A stretch of 33,465 nt of DNA from Polyangia bacterium (GCA_030426845.1 JAUHXR010000064.1:1-33465); one strand, 5' to 3'; shown: positions 16,789 through 24,867, counted from the first letter of the stretch. Numbers and translations: made by a program. The notes: generated from the sequence alone by a model not told the origin.

Positions 16789-19700
16789 ATGTCTGCGAGA
16801 ACCACCATCGCCCTCCTCGCCTGGGCCGTCGCGCTCCTCCACGCGGCGAGCGCCGCGGCGCAGGACGCCGGCGTGCCGGACGCCGACGCGGGCTACACGG
16901 ACGAGGCGCCCGAGGGCGGCGCGCCGGCCGGCGATGATCCGGGCGAGGGCGACGCCGATGACGCTGACTCCGACGACGCTGACTCCGATGACGCTGACTC
17001 CGACGACGAGGGCGGCGACGACGAGGGCGGCGACTACGGCGACGAGGGCGACGGCGACGTGGTGGACGACCCCGACGCGCCGACCGCCGACACGGGGATC
17101 CGCGGCCGCATCGTCGACGCCCACACCGGCGAGGGGCTCCCGGACGCGGTGGTCATCGCGCGCCGCGAGGGGCAGGTCGAGAACACGGTCACCAACGAGA
17201 CCGGCGGCTACGTCCTCGTGGTCCCGCCCGGGACCTACTCGGTCCTCTCGTACACGGACCTGTACCACGGCGCGCGCATGCGCCGCGTGGTGGTCCGGAG
17301 CGCGCGGTGGCGTGACCTCACCCTGACCCTCGAGCCGATCGACGCCGACGCGGTCGCCGAAGAGGTCGAGATCGTCTACCGCGCCGACACCGCGAGCGCG
17401 GCCGCCCAGGACCAGCTCCGCGCGGCGTCGAGCGGCATCGGCGAGGGCATGGGCTCCGAGCAGATGTCCCAGTCCGGCGCGTCCGACGCGGGGTCCGCGG
17501 CGCGGAACGTCGCGGGCGTGAGCCTCGAGGGCACGAACCTCAACATCCGGGGCCTCGGCGGCGCCTACACCCTCGTGCTCCTCAACGGCGTCCAGCTCCC
17601 GAGCACCGATCCCGACAGCCCGTCGGTCGACCTCGACCTCTTCCCGACGAGCATCATCGACAACCTCTTCGTCTCGAAGGCGTTCCTGCCCAACCTGCCG
17701 GGGAACTTCGCGGGCGGTGTGCTCGACATTCGCACGGTGCGTTTCCCTCGCGAGTTCACGCTCCAGCTCGGGATCGGGACCGGCGCGAACACGCTCAGCA
17801 CGTTCCAGGACCAGCTCACCTACCGCGGCGGCGGCCTCGACGTGCTCGGCATCGACGACGGCACCCGCGCGATGCCGGATGGGCTCGACCAGCGGCTGAC
17901 CGTGTCGGGGCGGTTCGACCCGAACCCCGGCCCCTACATGAGCGACGCCGACATCGAGCCGATCGCCGAGCGATTCCCCAACATCTGGCAGTTCGGCCGC
18001 GCGATGGGCGTCCCCGACGTGGACGTCGAGGCGGTCATGGGGGACTCGTTCGACCTGGGCGGCGACAACCGCTTCGGCTACCTCGTCACCGCGGGGTACG
18101 AGTACCAGCAGCGCCGCGCGGTTGGCGTGAGTCGGCCCCGGCCGACCGCCGTGGTCGAGAACGACCGGCTCCAGGACCTCGTCCAGACGAACGACTACAA
18201 CTACGAGGTCGGCGGCGAGGAGGTGCGGCTCTTCGGCCTCGGGACGGCGAGCCTCGAGCTCGGTCAGGAGCACCTGATCAGCTTCCTGAGCCTCTTCAAC
18301 CGGACCACCACCGACGAGACGAGCCGGACGACCGGCTACGACCAGGACCTCGAGGGCCCGCTCGAGCGTTGGCAGCTCCAGATGGTCTCCCGGACGATGT
18401 GGTTCAACCAGCTCCGCGGAGATCACCGCAACCTGTTCGGTGAGCGGCTCCGACTCCGCTGGAGCGCCTACGGCGCGTACGCGGCGCGCGACGAGCCCGA
18501 CCGCCGGACGGTGGCCTACGGCCAGCAGGGTGACATCAGCGACCGCTGGCTCGAGAAGTCGCAGTCGGGTGAGCGCTTCTACAGCGAGCTCGGGCAGCTG
18601 GACTTCGGCGGGACGCTGGACCTGCGGTTCCCGCTCTGGACGCAGGCCTTCGGTTCGGTCGGCGGGCACCTTCGGACCTCGAGCCGCGACTTCGCGAACC
18701 GTCGCTTCCGCTTCCAGCAGTCGCCGAGCGCAACCGATCAGAACGCCTACACCGCGCCGGTCGAAGAGCTCCTCGGCCCCGACGGCAACGGTCCGCTCAC
18801 GCGGCTGCGCGAGTTCACCCGCGACAACGACAGCTACAGCTCCCAGCAGGACTACTACGCCGGCTACCTGATGCTCGAGACGCCGCTCGGCGACGCGCTC
18901 AGCCTGACCGCGGGCGCGCGGTTCGAGGCGTTTCGGCAGCTCGTCGCGAGCGCGAGCCCCATCGAGGCCGAGCAGCAGATCGACCCCGACCCGGCCGACC
19001 TCACGGACCGGACCGACATGGACGTCCTCCCGGGGGCCTCGCTCCGGCTCGAGGTGGCTGACGGGATGTTCCTGCGCGCCGCCTACGGGATGACCGCGCG
19101 GCGCCCGAACATCCGCGAGCTCGCGCCCTACCAGTACTACGACTTCGTCCGGGACCGGAACATCAACGGGAACCCGATGCTCCAGCGCACGCTGATCCAG
19201 AACGCGGACCTGCGCTGGGAGTGGTTCTTCGACGAGGGCGAGATCCTCGCGTTCAGTGTGTTCTACAAGTACCTCGATCAGCCGATCGAGCTGCAGATCC
19301 AGAACCCGACGACGTACGACTCGGCATTCGTCAACGCGTCCTATGCTCACAATCTGGGTGGCGAGGCCGAGCTTCGGTTCAATTTCCGTCACCTCGCGCC
19401 CGAGCTCAGCTTCCTGAGCTTCTCGGGAACATTCGCGGTGGTGTGGTCGCAGGTGACCTTGCCCGACAGCGTCTCAGGCGCGGTCACCTCGAGCCGGCAG
19501 CTCTTCGGCCAGTCCCCCTACGTCGCGAACCTGTCACTCGTCCTTGACGAGCCCGAGACGGGAATCAGCGCGAGCGTGGTCTACAATCTCACCGGTCCGA
19601 GGTTGACGGATGTCGGGACCCGACAGAACACCGTGCTCCTTCCAAACATCGAGCGATCCGCGTTTCACTCGCTGGACGTGATCCTCGGCTGGCGATTCGA

Positions 19701-19854
19701 AGAGCACTGGCGTCTTCGGCTGAAGTTTCGAAATCTGCTCTTCCAGGCTCAGGAGTTCGTCTTCCAATCCAATGACGACTACGAAGGTGGGTTCCTCACC
19801 CAGAGGATCGACCCCGGAATGTCGGCGAGCCTGAGCCTCGGTTTCGAGTACTGA
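16789..19854 (+). CDS. TonB-dependent outer-membrane receptor with carboxypeptidase-regulatory-like domain
   Basis: 1021 residues. A signal peptide ends ASAAAQ (about residue 25). An Asp/Glu-rich repeat region spans about 28-100. A carboxypeptidase-D regulatory-like beta domain (about 103-185) precedes the plug (about 208-320), which contains NIRGLGGAYTLVLLNGVQLP and NFAGGVLDIRT. The 22-strand barrel fills the rest and ends in the aromatic LSLGFEY typical of outer-membrane proteins. It would import a large or scarce ligand using the TonB-ExbBDD genes directly upstream. The substrate cannot be read from the sequence, and no SusD-like gene is present. Its last ~500 bp have lower GC at third positions than the rest. 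GAGAGG precedes the start. Confidence 0.92.
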   Translation: MSARTTIALLAWAVALLHAASAAAQDAGVPDADAGYTDEAPEGGAPAGDDPGEGDADDADSDDADSDDADSDDEGGDDEGGDYGDEGDGDVVDDPDAPTADTGIRGRIVDAHTGEGLPDAVVIARREGQVENTVTNETGGYVLVVPPGTYSVLSYTDLYHGARMRRVVVRSARWRDLTLTLEPIDADAVAEEVEIVYRADTASAAAQDQLRAASSGIGEGMGSEQMSQSGASDAGSAARNVAGVSLEGTNLNIRGLGGAYTLVLLNGVQLPSTDPDSPSVDLDLFPTSIIDNLFVSKAFLPNLPGNFAGGVLDIRTVRFPREFTLQLGIGTGANTLSTFQDQLTYRGGGLDVLGIDDGTRAMPDGLDQRLTVSGRFDPNPGPYMSDADIEPIAERFPNIWQFGRAMGVPDVDVEAVMGDSFDLGGDNRFGYLVTAGYEYQQRRAVGVSRPRPTAVVENDRLQDLVQTNDYNYEVGGEEVRLFGLGTASLELGQEHLISFLSLFNRTTTDETSRTTGYDQDLEGPLERWQLQMVSRTMWFNQLRGDHRNLFGERLRLRWSAYGAYAARDEPDRRTVAYGQQGDISDRWLEKSQSGERFYSELGQLDFGGTLDLRFPLWTQAFGSVGGHLRTSSRDFANRRFRFQQSPSATDQNAYTAPVEELLGPDGNGPLTRLREFTRDNDSYSSQQDYYAGYLMLETPLGDALSLTAGARFEAFRQLVASASPIEAEQQIDPDPADLTDRTDMDVLPGASLRLEVADGMFLRAAYGMTARRPNIRELAPYQYYDFVRDRNINGNPMLQRTLIQNADLRWEWFFDEGEILAFSVFYKYLDQPIELQIQNPTTYDSAFVNASYAHNLGGEAELRFNFRHLAPELSFLSFSGTFAVVWSQVTLPDSVSGAVTSSRQLFGQSPYVANLSLVLDEPETGISASVVYNLTGPRLTDVGTRQNTVLLPNIERSAFHSLDVILGWRFEEHWRLRLKFRNLLFQAQEFVFQSNDDYEGGFLTQRIDPGMSASLSLGFEY
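16957..17001. repeat. 15-bp tandem repeat in the receptor's acidic region
   Basis: Three 15-bp units (16957-16971, 16972-16986, 16987-17001) read GATGACGCTGACTCC, with GAC for GAT in the middle unit. They encode DDADS repeats. The units use GCT and TCC codons that are rare in neighbouring genes. The copy number can change in frame. Confidence 0.8.
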
Positions 19855-19884
19855 AAAGACGATTGATCCAGCGGTAGACCCGCG

Positions 19885-19890
19885 AGGAGG
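19885..19890 (+). promoter_or_regulatory. Strong ribosome-binding site of the beta-helix lipoprotein gene
   Basis: A full AGGAGG lies 4 nt before the ATG at 19895. It is among the best matches to the anti-Shine-Dalgarno sequence in the window and suggests higher output than from the receptor gene 40 bp upstream. Confidence 0.75.
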
Positions 19891-19894
19891 AACA

Positions 19895-21484
19895 ATGAAA
19901 CGGTTCATTAGCGTGGCGCTTATTTGCGGCCTCGGAGGGCTGGTTGCGGCCGGCTGCGACGACGGCGACGGTGGGACGGACTCCGGCCCGCCCGACGGCA
20001 CGGACGCGGGTCCGCTGCCTCCCGGTGTGGACGGCGGACCTGGCACGGACGCGGGCCCCGGCGGAGGGGGCTCGTGCTCCAGCCCGTCCAACCTCGTCAT
20101 GGTCACGGGCGAGATCGACGCCGACACGACGTGGGAGTGTCCGAACCTGTACATCCTCCAGGGCAACGTGTTCGTCACCAACGGCGCGACCCTCACCATC
20201 ACCGAGGGTGTCGAGATCGTCGGCGACACCGGCGGCAGCGAGGCGGCCGCGCTCATCGTGACCCGCGGCTCCCAGATCGACGCGCAGGGTACGGCGGCCT
20301 CTCCCATCGTCTTCACCTCGGGCGCCAACCTCGGCGCGCGGGCGACCGGTGACTGGGCGGGCGTCGCGCTCCTCGGGGCGGCCGGGACCAACTCGGGCAC
20401 CGACTGCAACACCGCGGGCGCGTGCACCGGCGGCGACGGGGACTACTTCGAGAACAACATCGAGGGCATCCCGGTCACCGATCCGCGCGGTCGCTACGGC
20501 GGAACGGACGACGCGTCGAGCTGCGGCACGCTCCGCTACGTCCGCATCGAGTTCGCGGGTCGCGAGCTGAGCCCCAACAACGAGCTCAACGGCCTCACGG
20601 TCGGCGGCTGCGGCAGCGGCACGACCCTCGACTACGTCCAGGTCCACCGCGGCAAGGACGACGGAATCGAGTTCTTCGGCGGGACGGCGAGCCTGTCGCA
20701 CATCGTCATCAGCGGCGCGTCCGACGACTCGCTCGACTTCGACGAGGGCTGGCGTGGCAACGGTCAGTGGATCGTGATCCACCAGTTCGAGGGCCTCGGC
20801 GACCGTGGGATCGAGTCGGACAACCTCGGGAGCAACGAGGCGGCGACCCCGCGCACCGAGGTCAACCTCTGGAATGTCACGATGATCGGCACCACCGACA
20901 ACAAGTGGGCCCTCCACCGCGAGGGGATGCTCGGGATCATGGGCAACTTCCTCGTTCACAACTACGGCGCGCCCGTGGATGTGCGCGGGAACACCGAGGA
21001 CCCGAACAACTACTGGCCGGCGCGCTTCGTCTACCAGAACAGCGTGTTCAACGAGGTTGGCGCCTTCGCGGCCGAGGACCTCGACGAGGCGGCCGTGTGC
21101 GCCGAGGCGATGAGCTCCTGGACCGGCAGCCCGGCGTGGGTCGACGCGACCTGTGCGGACCTCTCGGCCGAGTCGGCTCAGGAGGACCACTACGACGACG
21201 TCGCGGGTGAGCGCCTCAACGACGACTTCGGCTTCGACGAGTCGATGGAGCTGATGGACGCCGCGCGCAACAACACCTTCGGCGTCGACCCGATGTTCAG
21301 CTCGATCACCGCGAGCGCGCCGAGCTACGTGCCGGGCAACGCGAGCCTCCCGGCCGGTGGAACGCCGGTGTTCAACTCGAACGCCCCCAGCGGCTTCGGC
21401 GACACGAGCGCGACCTATGTGGGCGCGATCGACCCCGCCGGCACCGACTGGACCGAGGGCTGGACCGCGTATCCGGCCAACTGA
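19895..21484 (+). CDS. Lipoprotein with predicted right-handed beta-helix, partner of the TonB receptor
   Basis: 529 residues. The lipobox LVAAGC gives C21 as the modified cysteine, followed by DDGDGG and a long Gly/Pro/Asp linker with TDAG and DGG motifs. From about 65 onward the sequence has short turn-rich repeats (GATLTITEGVEIVGD, SPIVFTSGANLGARATGDWAGVALLG, NELNGLTVGGCGSGTTLDYVQVHRGKDDGIEF) characteristic of parallel beta-helices. Later parts contain DPMFSSI and end in WTEGWTAYPAN. Proteins of this type sit beside TonB-dependent receptors in several phyla and may bind the ligand at the cell surface; that role is not proven. Asp at +2 and +3 after the cysteine would mean inner-membrane retention by the E. 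coli rule, at odds with a surface partner. Confidence 0.82.
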   Translation: MKRFISVALICGLGGLVAAGCDDGDGGTDSGPPDGTDAGPLPPGVDGGPGTDAGPGGGGSCSSPSNLVMVTGEIDADTTWECPNLYILQGNVFVTNGATLTITEGVEIVGDTGGSEAAALIVTRGSQIDAQGTAASPIVFTSGANLGARATGDWAGVALLGAAGTNSGTDCNTAGACTGGDGDYFENNIEGIPVTDPRGRYGGTDDASSCGTLRYVRIEFAGRELSPNNELNGLTVGGCGSGTTLDYVQVHRGKDDGIEFFGGTASLSHIVISGASDDSLDFDEGWRGNGQWIVIHQFEGLGDRGIESDNLGSNEAATPRTEVNLWNVTMIGTTDNKWALHREGMLGIMGNFLVHNYGAPVDVRGNTEDPNNYWPARFVYQNSVFNEVGAFAAEDLDEAAVCAEAMSSWTGSPAWVDATCADLSAESAQEDHYDDVAGERLNDDFGFDESMELMDAARNNTFGVDPMFSSITASAPSYVPGNASLPAGGTPVFNSNAPSGFGDTSATYVGAIDPAGTDWTEGWTAYPAN

Positions 21485-21504
21485 TCCTCCTCCCCCCCAC
21501 TCGA

Positions 21505-21547
21505 CGCGGCCGTCGCCCTTCGGGGCGGCGGCCGCGCGTTTGTTTGG
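21505..21547 (+). terminator. Rho-independent terminator ending the TonB operon
   Basis: A 14-bp stem (21505-21518 with 21523-21536, one G-T wobble) closes on a TTCG tetraloop, which is extra stable in RNA. GTTTGTTT follows. It lies 20 bp after the lipoprotein stop and is the clearest terminator in the window. It could also protect the convergent gene ending at 21552. Confidence 0.85.
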
Positions 21548-21551
21548 GCCT

Positions 21552-22217
21552 TCAGTTGGCGGTCGCGCCGAGGGCACCGCAGAGCGGGCCGGTCATGAGC
21601 GATACCGCGGCGCCGACGCCGAGGATCACGGCCTCGTCTTCGGTGGCGGCGGCGATGGGGGAGAGGATCCCGAGGACTATGTAGCCGAGCAAGGTGCCGA
21701 GGACCGTCCATCCGACGTCGGCGTCCTCGCCGGCGAGGTCGTTGCCCACCAGGACGCCCGCGATGACTCCGAGCGGGGTCGCCGCGGCGGCCGAGAAGAA
21801 CGCGGCTTCGCTCAGCGCGGTCTCGCAGTCCTGCTCCGGCGCGCCCGGCGCGGGGGAACACAGCGCGGTGCTCCCCACCGTGAGCGCGGCGAGGGACGCG
21901 AAAGCGATCGCGGCGAGCTCGCCGACGAGGCCGCCCACGATGCCGTAGCCGAGCGCCCGGCCGCTGCCGTTCTGCGTCGCGCGGTCCCGGCGTTCCTCGG
22001 ACGCGTGCAGCTCGTGCGGACGCCAGTCCGGCGGCGGCGCGATCAGGATGTCCGGCGGCGCGGGCAGCGTGAGCGTGTCCAGCGGGGGCAGCGGGTTGCC
22101 GGCGGCGTCCGCCTCGAGCCCGTCACTGAGCTCCTGCGGCTCGGGGGCCTGGGCGGCGGCCCGCGGCGCGAGAGCCGCGAGCGAGAGCAGCCACAGACCG
22201 AGGGCGCGCCCGAGCAT
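21552..22217 (-). CDS. Exported polytopic membrane protein of unknown function
   Basis: The ATG at 22217 gives 221 residues. A signal peptide (LGLWLLSLAALAPRAAAQ) precedes a Pro/Leu-rich segment (about 25-85). Three to four hydrophobic segments rich in Gly and Ala follow (GYGIVGGLVGELAAIAFASLAAL, AATPLGVIAGVLVGNDLAG, GWTVLGTLLGYIVLGILSPI). Two cysteines (CSPAPGAPEQDC) probably face the periplasm. I recognise no family; the glycine-rich helices resemble those of small inserted-membrane or glycine-zipper proteins. It follows the murein endopeptidase gene by 28 bp on the same strand, so the two are probably co-transcribed. Confidence 0.65.
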   Translation of the reverse strand: MLGRALGLWLLSLAALAPRAAAQAPEPQELSDGLEADAAGNPLPPLDTLTLPAPPDILIAPPPDWRPHELHASEERRDRATQNGSGRALGYGIVGGLVGELAAIAFASLAALTVGSTALCSPAPGAPEQDCETALSEAAFFSAAAATPLGVIAGVLVGNDLAGEDADVGWTVLGTLLGYIVLGILSPIAAATEDEAVILGVGAAVSLMTGPLCGALGATAN

Positions 22218-22245
22218 GGGGGACTCGGACGGATCAGCCGCGTGG

Positions 22246-23109
22246 CTATTCAACCGGCTGCGGCGCGAGGTCCTCGGGGATCGTCAGGTGGAAGTGGAAG
22301 CGGTGCAGGTCGTTGTGCATCCGCATCGGCCGGCCGACGTCGGAGTGGTAGCCACGCTCCTCGAACCAGGCGCGGAACGGCCGGATGAGGTCGGGGTCGT
22401 TGTAGTAGATGCGGATCTGGCCGCCCGCGCAGGTCGCGATGATCTTGGCGAGGTCCATCACGCGGGCGCGGAGCATCCGCACCTCGGAGCGAGGCCGGCC
22501 CTCGTAGTTGTCGGGGTAGCGACCGCCGCCCTCGTTGCGCGCGATCATCGCCTCGGTGAGGTAGAGGTCGACGTCGACCCCGCGGTCGTGGGTCTGGTGG
22601 CGCGGCCCCGGCGCGTCGAGGTCGCCGACCGTGAGGTGGTGACCGGGCCAGCGCCGGCCGTACTCGGTGGCCACCGCGAGGATCAGCGAGACCAGTCCGG
22701 GCCGCGCCCAGCGGTGCTCGTCGGTGGTGTTGCGCCAGATCTCCCACGGGTCGCCCTCGCCGGGCTCGGGGAGCTGCCAGCGGCACGCCGGGTACGGACG
22801 CCCGCGCTCGCACGCGTCGGCCTGCGGCACCGCGATCGAAGCGAGCTGCACGCAGCGGAAGTCCTCGTCGGCCGGCGGCCGGGCGAGCTCGCCCCGGCGG
22901 TCGTAGCGCCACGACGCGTCCGGCCCCGGCCCCGCGTCGGGCGCGCCCTCCGGCTCCGGCGCCCCCGCGTCGAGCCCCTCGGCGGCGGCGACCGCGTCGT
23001 CGGCCCGGTTCACTCGCGCCTCGCCCGCGAGCTGGCTGAACACCACCAACCCCAGCGCGGCCGCCCCGAGCGCCGCGATCGGGATCGCCGCTTTCCACCG
23101 ACCGCCCAT
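22246..23109 (-). CDS. LAS-family murein endopeptidase (MepA-like, peptidase M74 type)
   Basis: 287 residues with a single N-terminal membrane anchor (about 8-26), a Pro/Asp/Ala linker (about 45-66) and a catalytic domain. The LAS zinc motifs are present: H174-x6-D181 within RHQTHDRGVDVDLYL, and H272-x-H274 within HRFHFHLTIP. Penicillin-insensitive murein endopeptidases of this class cut D-Ala-meso-DAP crosslinks in peptidoglycan. Four cysteines in the first part of the domain (C86, C100, C109, C227) suggest disulfides and a periplasmic site. E. coli MepA is soluble and periplasmic; here the enzyme seems anchored. It shares its strand with the gene downstream. Confidence 0.82.
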   Translation of the reverse strand: MGGRWKAAIPIAALGAAALGLVVFSQLAGEARVNRADDAVAAAEGLDAGAPEPEGAPDAGPGPDASWRYDRRGELARPPADEDFRCVQLASIAVPQADACERGRPYPACRWQLPEPGEGDPWEIWRNTTDEHRWARPGLVSLILAVATEYGRRWPGHHLTVGDLDAPGPRHQTHDRGVDVDLYLTEAMIARNEGGGRYPDNYEGRPRSEVRMLRARVMDLAKIIATCAGGQIRIYYNDPDLIRPFRAWFEERGYHSDVGRPMRMHNDLHRFHFHLTIPEDLAPQPVE

Positions 23110-23165
23110 CTCGCGCGAGGGCTAACAGACGCGGCCGCCTCGATCCATTCCTCGGCGAAGGCGGG

Positions 23166-23603
23166 TCAGTCGCAGAGCCTGCACGCGGGGCGGTCGAGGA
23201 TGACGTCCGCCGGGAGCGCGAGGTTCCCCTCGTCGAGGAGCTCGGCCACGCACGCGTCGAGCCGGGCTCGGTGCGGGGGCGCGCAGGACAGCTGGGCGTC
23301 GGGGCACCCCGAGGTCCGTTCGGCGACGCATGCGTCCAGGTCGTCCATGGGCAAGCGCCCGACGGCCACGTCCCGCTGACAGATCGCGGTGAGCACGCGC
23401 AGGCAGACTTCGGGCCCCGTCACCACGCCCGCGTCGGGGGCGGGCCCGGCGTCGCGGGCACGAACCGGAGGTCCCGCATCGAACCCCGGTCGTGGAGCCC
23501 CGGCGTCGTCGGCGGGGCTGGCATCTCGCTCGCCGTTCGACGCGTAGCAGCCGCCGAGCAGCGAGGCGACGAGGAGGAATGCGGGGAAGGTCGTCCGATT
23601 CAC
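23166..23603 (-). CDS. Cysteine-rich putative lipoprotein
   Basis: The GTG at 23603 gives 145 residues. The signal sequence FPAFLLVASLLGGC has a perfect lipobox (LGGC). A linker rich in Asp, Ala, Gly and Pro (DASPADDAG, GFDAGPP, PDAG) precedes a C-terminal domain with eight cysteines, spaced like a small disulfide-rich module (CLRVLTAICQRD, CVAERTSGCPDAQLSC, CVAEL, CRLCD). I know of this layout as a recurrent but uncharacterised myxobacterial lipoprotein type. The gene lies 56 bp before the endopeptidase gene on the same strand. Confidence 0.7.
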   Translation of the reverse strand: MNRTTFPAFLLVASLLGGCYASNGERDASPADDAGAPRPGFDAGPPVRARDAGPAPDAGVVTGPEVCLRVLTAICQRDVAVGRLPMDDLDACVAERTSGCPDAQLSCAPPHRARLDACVAELLDEGNLALPADVILDRPACRLCD

Positions 23604-23770
23604 GCTGAGCTCGATTCTCCTGGGAGGTGGCGAGGCGACACCGCCGCGCCGAGCCCGGTAGTGGGGACCGCGGCGCCACGCGTTGCAGCCCACCGGGGGG
23701 AGGCCGCGGCCCCGGCTCGCGCCTCCTCTTGGGCCTCCACGGCCCCTGCGAGCGGGGGTCCCTGGGCCCG

Positions 23771-23799
23771 TTGACAGGCCGCGATCGGTCGCGAATAAT
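23771..23799 (+). promoter_or_regulatory. Sigma70 promoter of the tRNA gene
   Basis: A perfect TTGACA (23771-23776) and AATAAT (23794-23799) are separated by 17 nt. The predicted start is only a few bases before the tRNA at 23810. It is the best housekeeping promoter in the window and stands out in the GC-rich background. The rest of the 206-bp gap (23604-23809) holds nothing else I can name. Confidence 0.85.
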
Positions 23800-23809
23800 C
23801 CGCCACCCT

Positions 23810-23883
23810 GCCGATGTAGCTCAGGTGGCCAGAGCGGGCGTTTCATACGCGCTAGGTCAGTGGTTCGACTCCACTCATCGGCA
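23810..23883 (+). tRNA. tRNA-Met (anticodon CAT), probably elongator
   Basis: The cloverleaf folds completely: acceptor GCCGATG with CATCGGC (7 perfect pairs), D stem GCTC/GAGC, anticodon stem with loop TTCATAC (CAT at 34-36), variable loop AGGTC, T arm AGTGG-TTCGACT-CCACT, and discriminator A. The G1-C72 pair excludes a typical bacterial initiator tRNA. A CAT anticodon could also be a lysidine-modified tRNA-Ile2, which cannot be excluded by eye. The 3' CCA is not encoded. Confidence 0.93.
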
Positions 23884-23907
23884 CTCGATCCCCCGGCGGA
23901 CCCCGTA

Positions 23908-23931
23908 GACCTCCTTCCCCGGAAGGGGGTC
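23908..23931 (+). terminator. Hairpin terminator downstream of the tRNA
   Basis: A 10-bp stem (23908-23917 with 23922-23931, one wobble) with a CCCG loop is followed by TTCGCGTCT. It lies 24 bp after the tRNA. The T-run is short, so efficiency is uncertain. Confidence 0.55.
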
Positions 23932-23949
23932 TTCGCGTCTCTGGGGCCG

Positions 23950-24867
23950 TCAGGGGGATGTGTGCGCGCCCACCCGACGCTGCAGATCGAGGGCGCTCCC
24001 GGCGAAGGTGCGCAGCACGCGCATCGCGATGTCGGGGTGGTCCTCCCAGATGTCGATCGTGACGTCGCGCCGGAGCGAGAGGCCGACCACGCCGTCCAGC
24101 ACCTCCGCGCGGAACCAGCGCGGGCGCTGGGCGAGCGACCCGAGGCCGCCGATCATGTCGTTGGCGCCCATGATCCACTCGGCCCCCGCGGGCGTGGTGC
24201 AGCGGACCCGGCCGCACACGAGGGTCACGAAGTGGCTCGCCGGCTCGCCCGCCTCCCAGATCACGTGGCCCGGGTCGTAGCGCAGCTCGTGCGCGTAGCG
24301 CGCGATGACCGCGAGGCTGTCGACCTGCCCGCCCATCGCGAGGTTGTCCCCGAGCGTCAGGATGCGCTCGACCAGATCGAGCGGCCGCGCGGGGCACACC
24401 GGGCCCACCTCCGCCTCGTGGTCGAAGCCCGCGCGGGGCAGCTGAAGCCTCAGGTCGACGCACATCCCGGCCATCGCGCGGAGCACGCGCAGCAACAGGC
24501 CGAAGCGCTCCTCGAAGACCTCCTCCATGTCGGCCGAGGTGATCTCGAGGGCGACCGTGTCCTCGAGCGCCGAGATCTCGTAGCCCTGCTCTCGACCGGA
24601 GAACGCGGCGAGGCCGCCGACCGCGCTCTGCTCGCCGAAGCGCCCCGTCTCGACGCCGTCGGCCACGACCCGGACCTCCCCCGAGACGATCATCCACAGC
24701 CGGGCGGCGGGGTCGTCGGCCGGCTGAAGGATCTCGCCGCGAGCGAACGCGCGCACCCGGGTCGCGCTCGCGAGGATCGCGAGGTCACCCGCCGAGGCGT
24801 CGCTCCAGCCGGGGAAGCCGCGCATCGTGACCATGCGCTCGACGCGTCCGAGCGTGACGTCAGGCAC
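23950..24867 (-). CDS. Protein with two cyclic-nucleotide-binding-like domains
   Basis: The GTG at 24867 gives 305 residues; an ATG at 24834 is an alternative. Two CRP-like beta-roll domains are seen at about 27-130 (VRAFARGEILQPADDPAARLWMIVSGEVRVV) and about 184-290 (ELRYDPGHVIWEAGEPASHFVTLVCGRVR). There is no helix-turn-helix or catalytic domain. The phosphate-binding cassettes lack the canonical Glu...Arg arrangement, most clearly in the first domain, so cAMP binding is uncertain. The start overlaps the last 8 bp of the NTT/HEAT gene, implying tight co-translation. It may be a regulatory subunit of that carrier. Confidence 0.85.
   Translation of the reverse strand: MPDVTLGRVERMVTMRGFPGWSDASAGDLAILASATRVRAFARGEILQPADDPAARLWMIVSGEVRVVADGVETGRFGEQSAVGGLAAFSGREQGYEISALEDTVALEITSADMEEVFEERFGLLLRVLRAMAGMCVDLRLQLPRAGFDHEAEVGPVCPARPLDLVERILTLGDNLAMGGQVDSLAVIARYAHELRYDPGHVIWEAGEPASHFVTLVCGRVRCTTPAGAEWIMGANDMIGGLGSLAQRPRWFRAEVLDGVVGLSLRRDVTIDIWEDHPDIAMRVLRTFAGSALDLQRRVGAHTSP

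Noticed and set aside
16588-19392. A 934-codon minus-strand open frame opposite the TonB receptor
   Set aside because: It has no recognisable domain and an Arg/Val/Glu-biased composition typical of antisense frames in high-GC genes.
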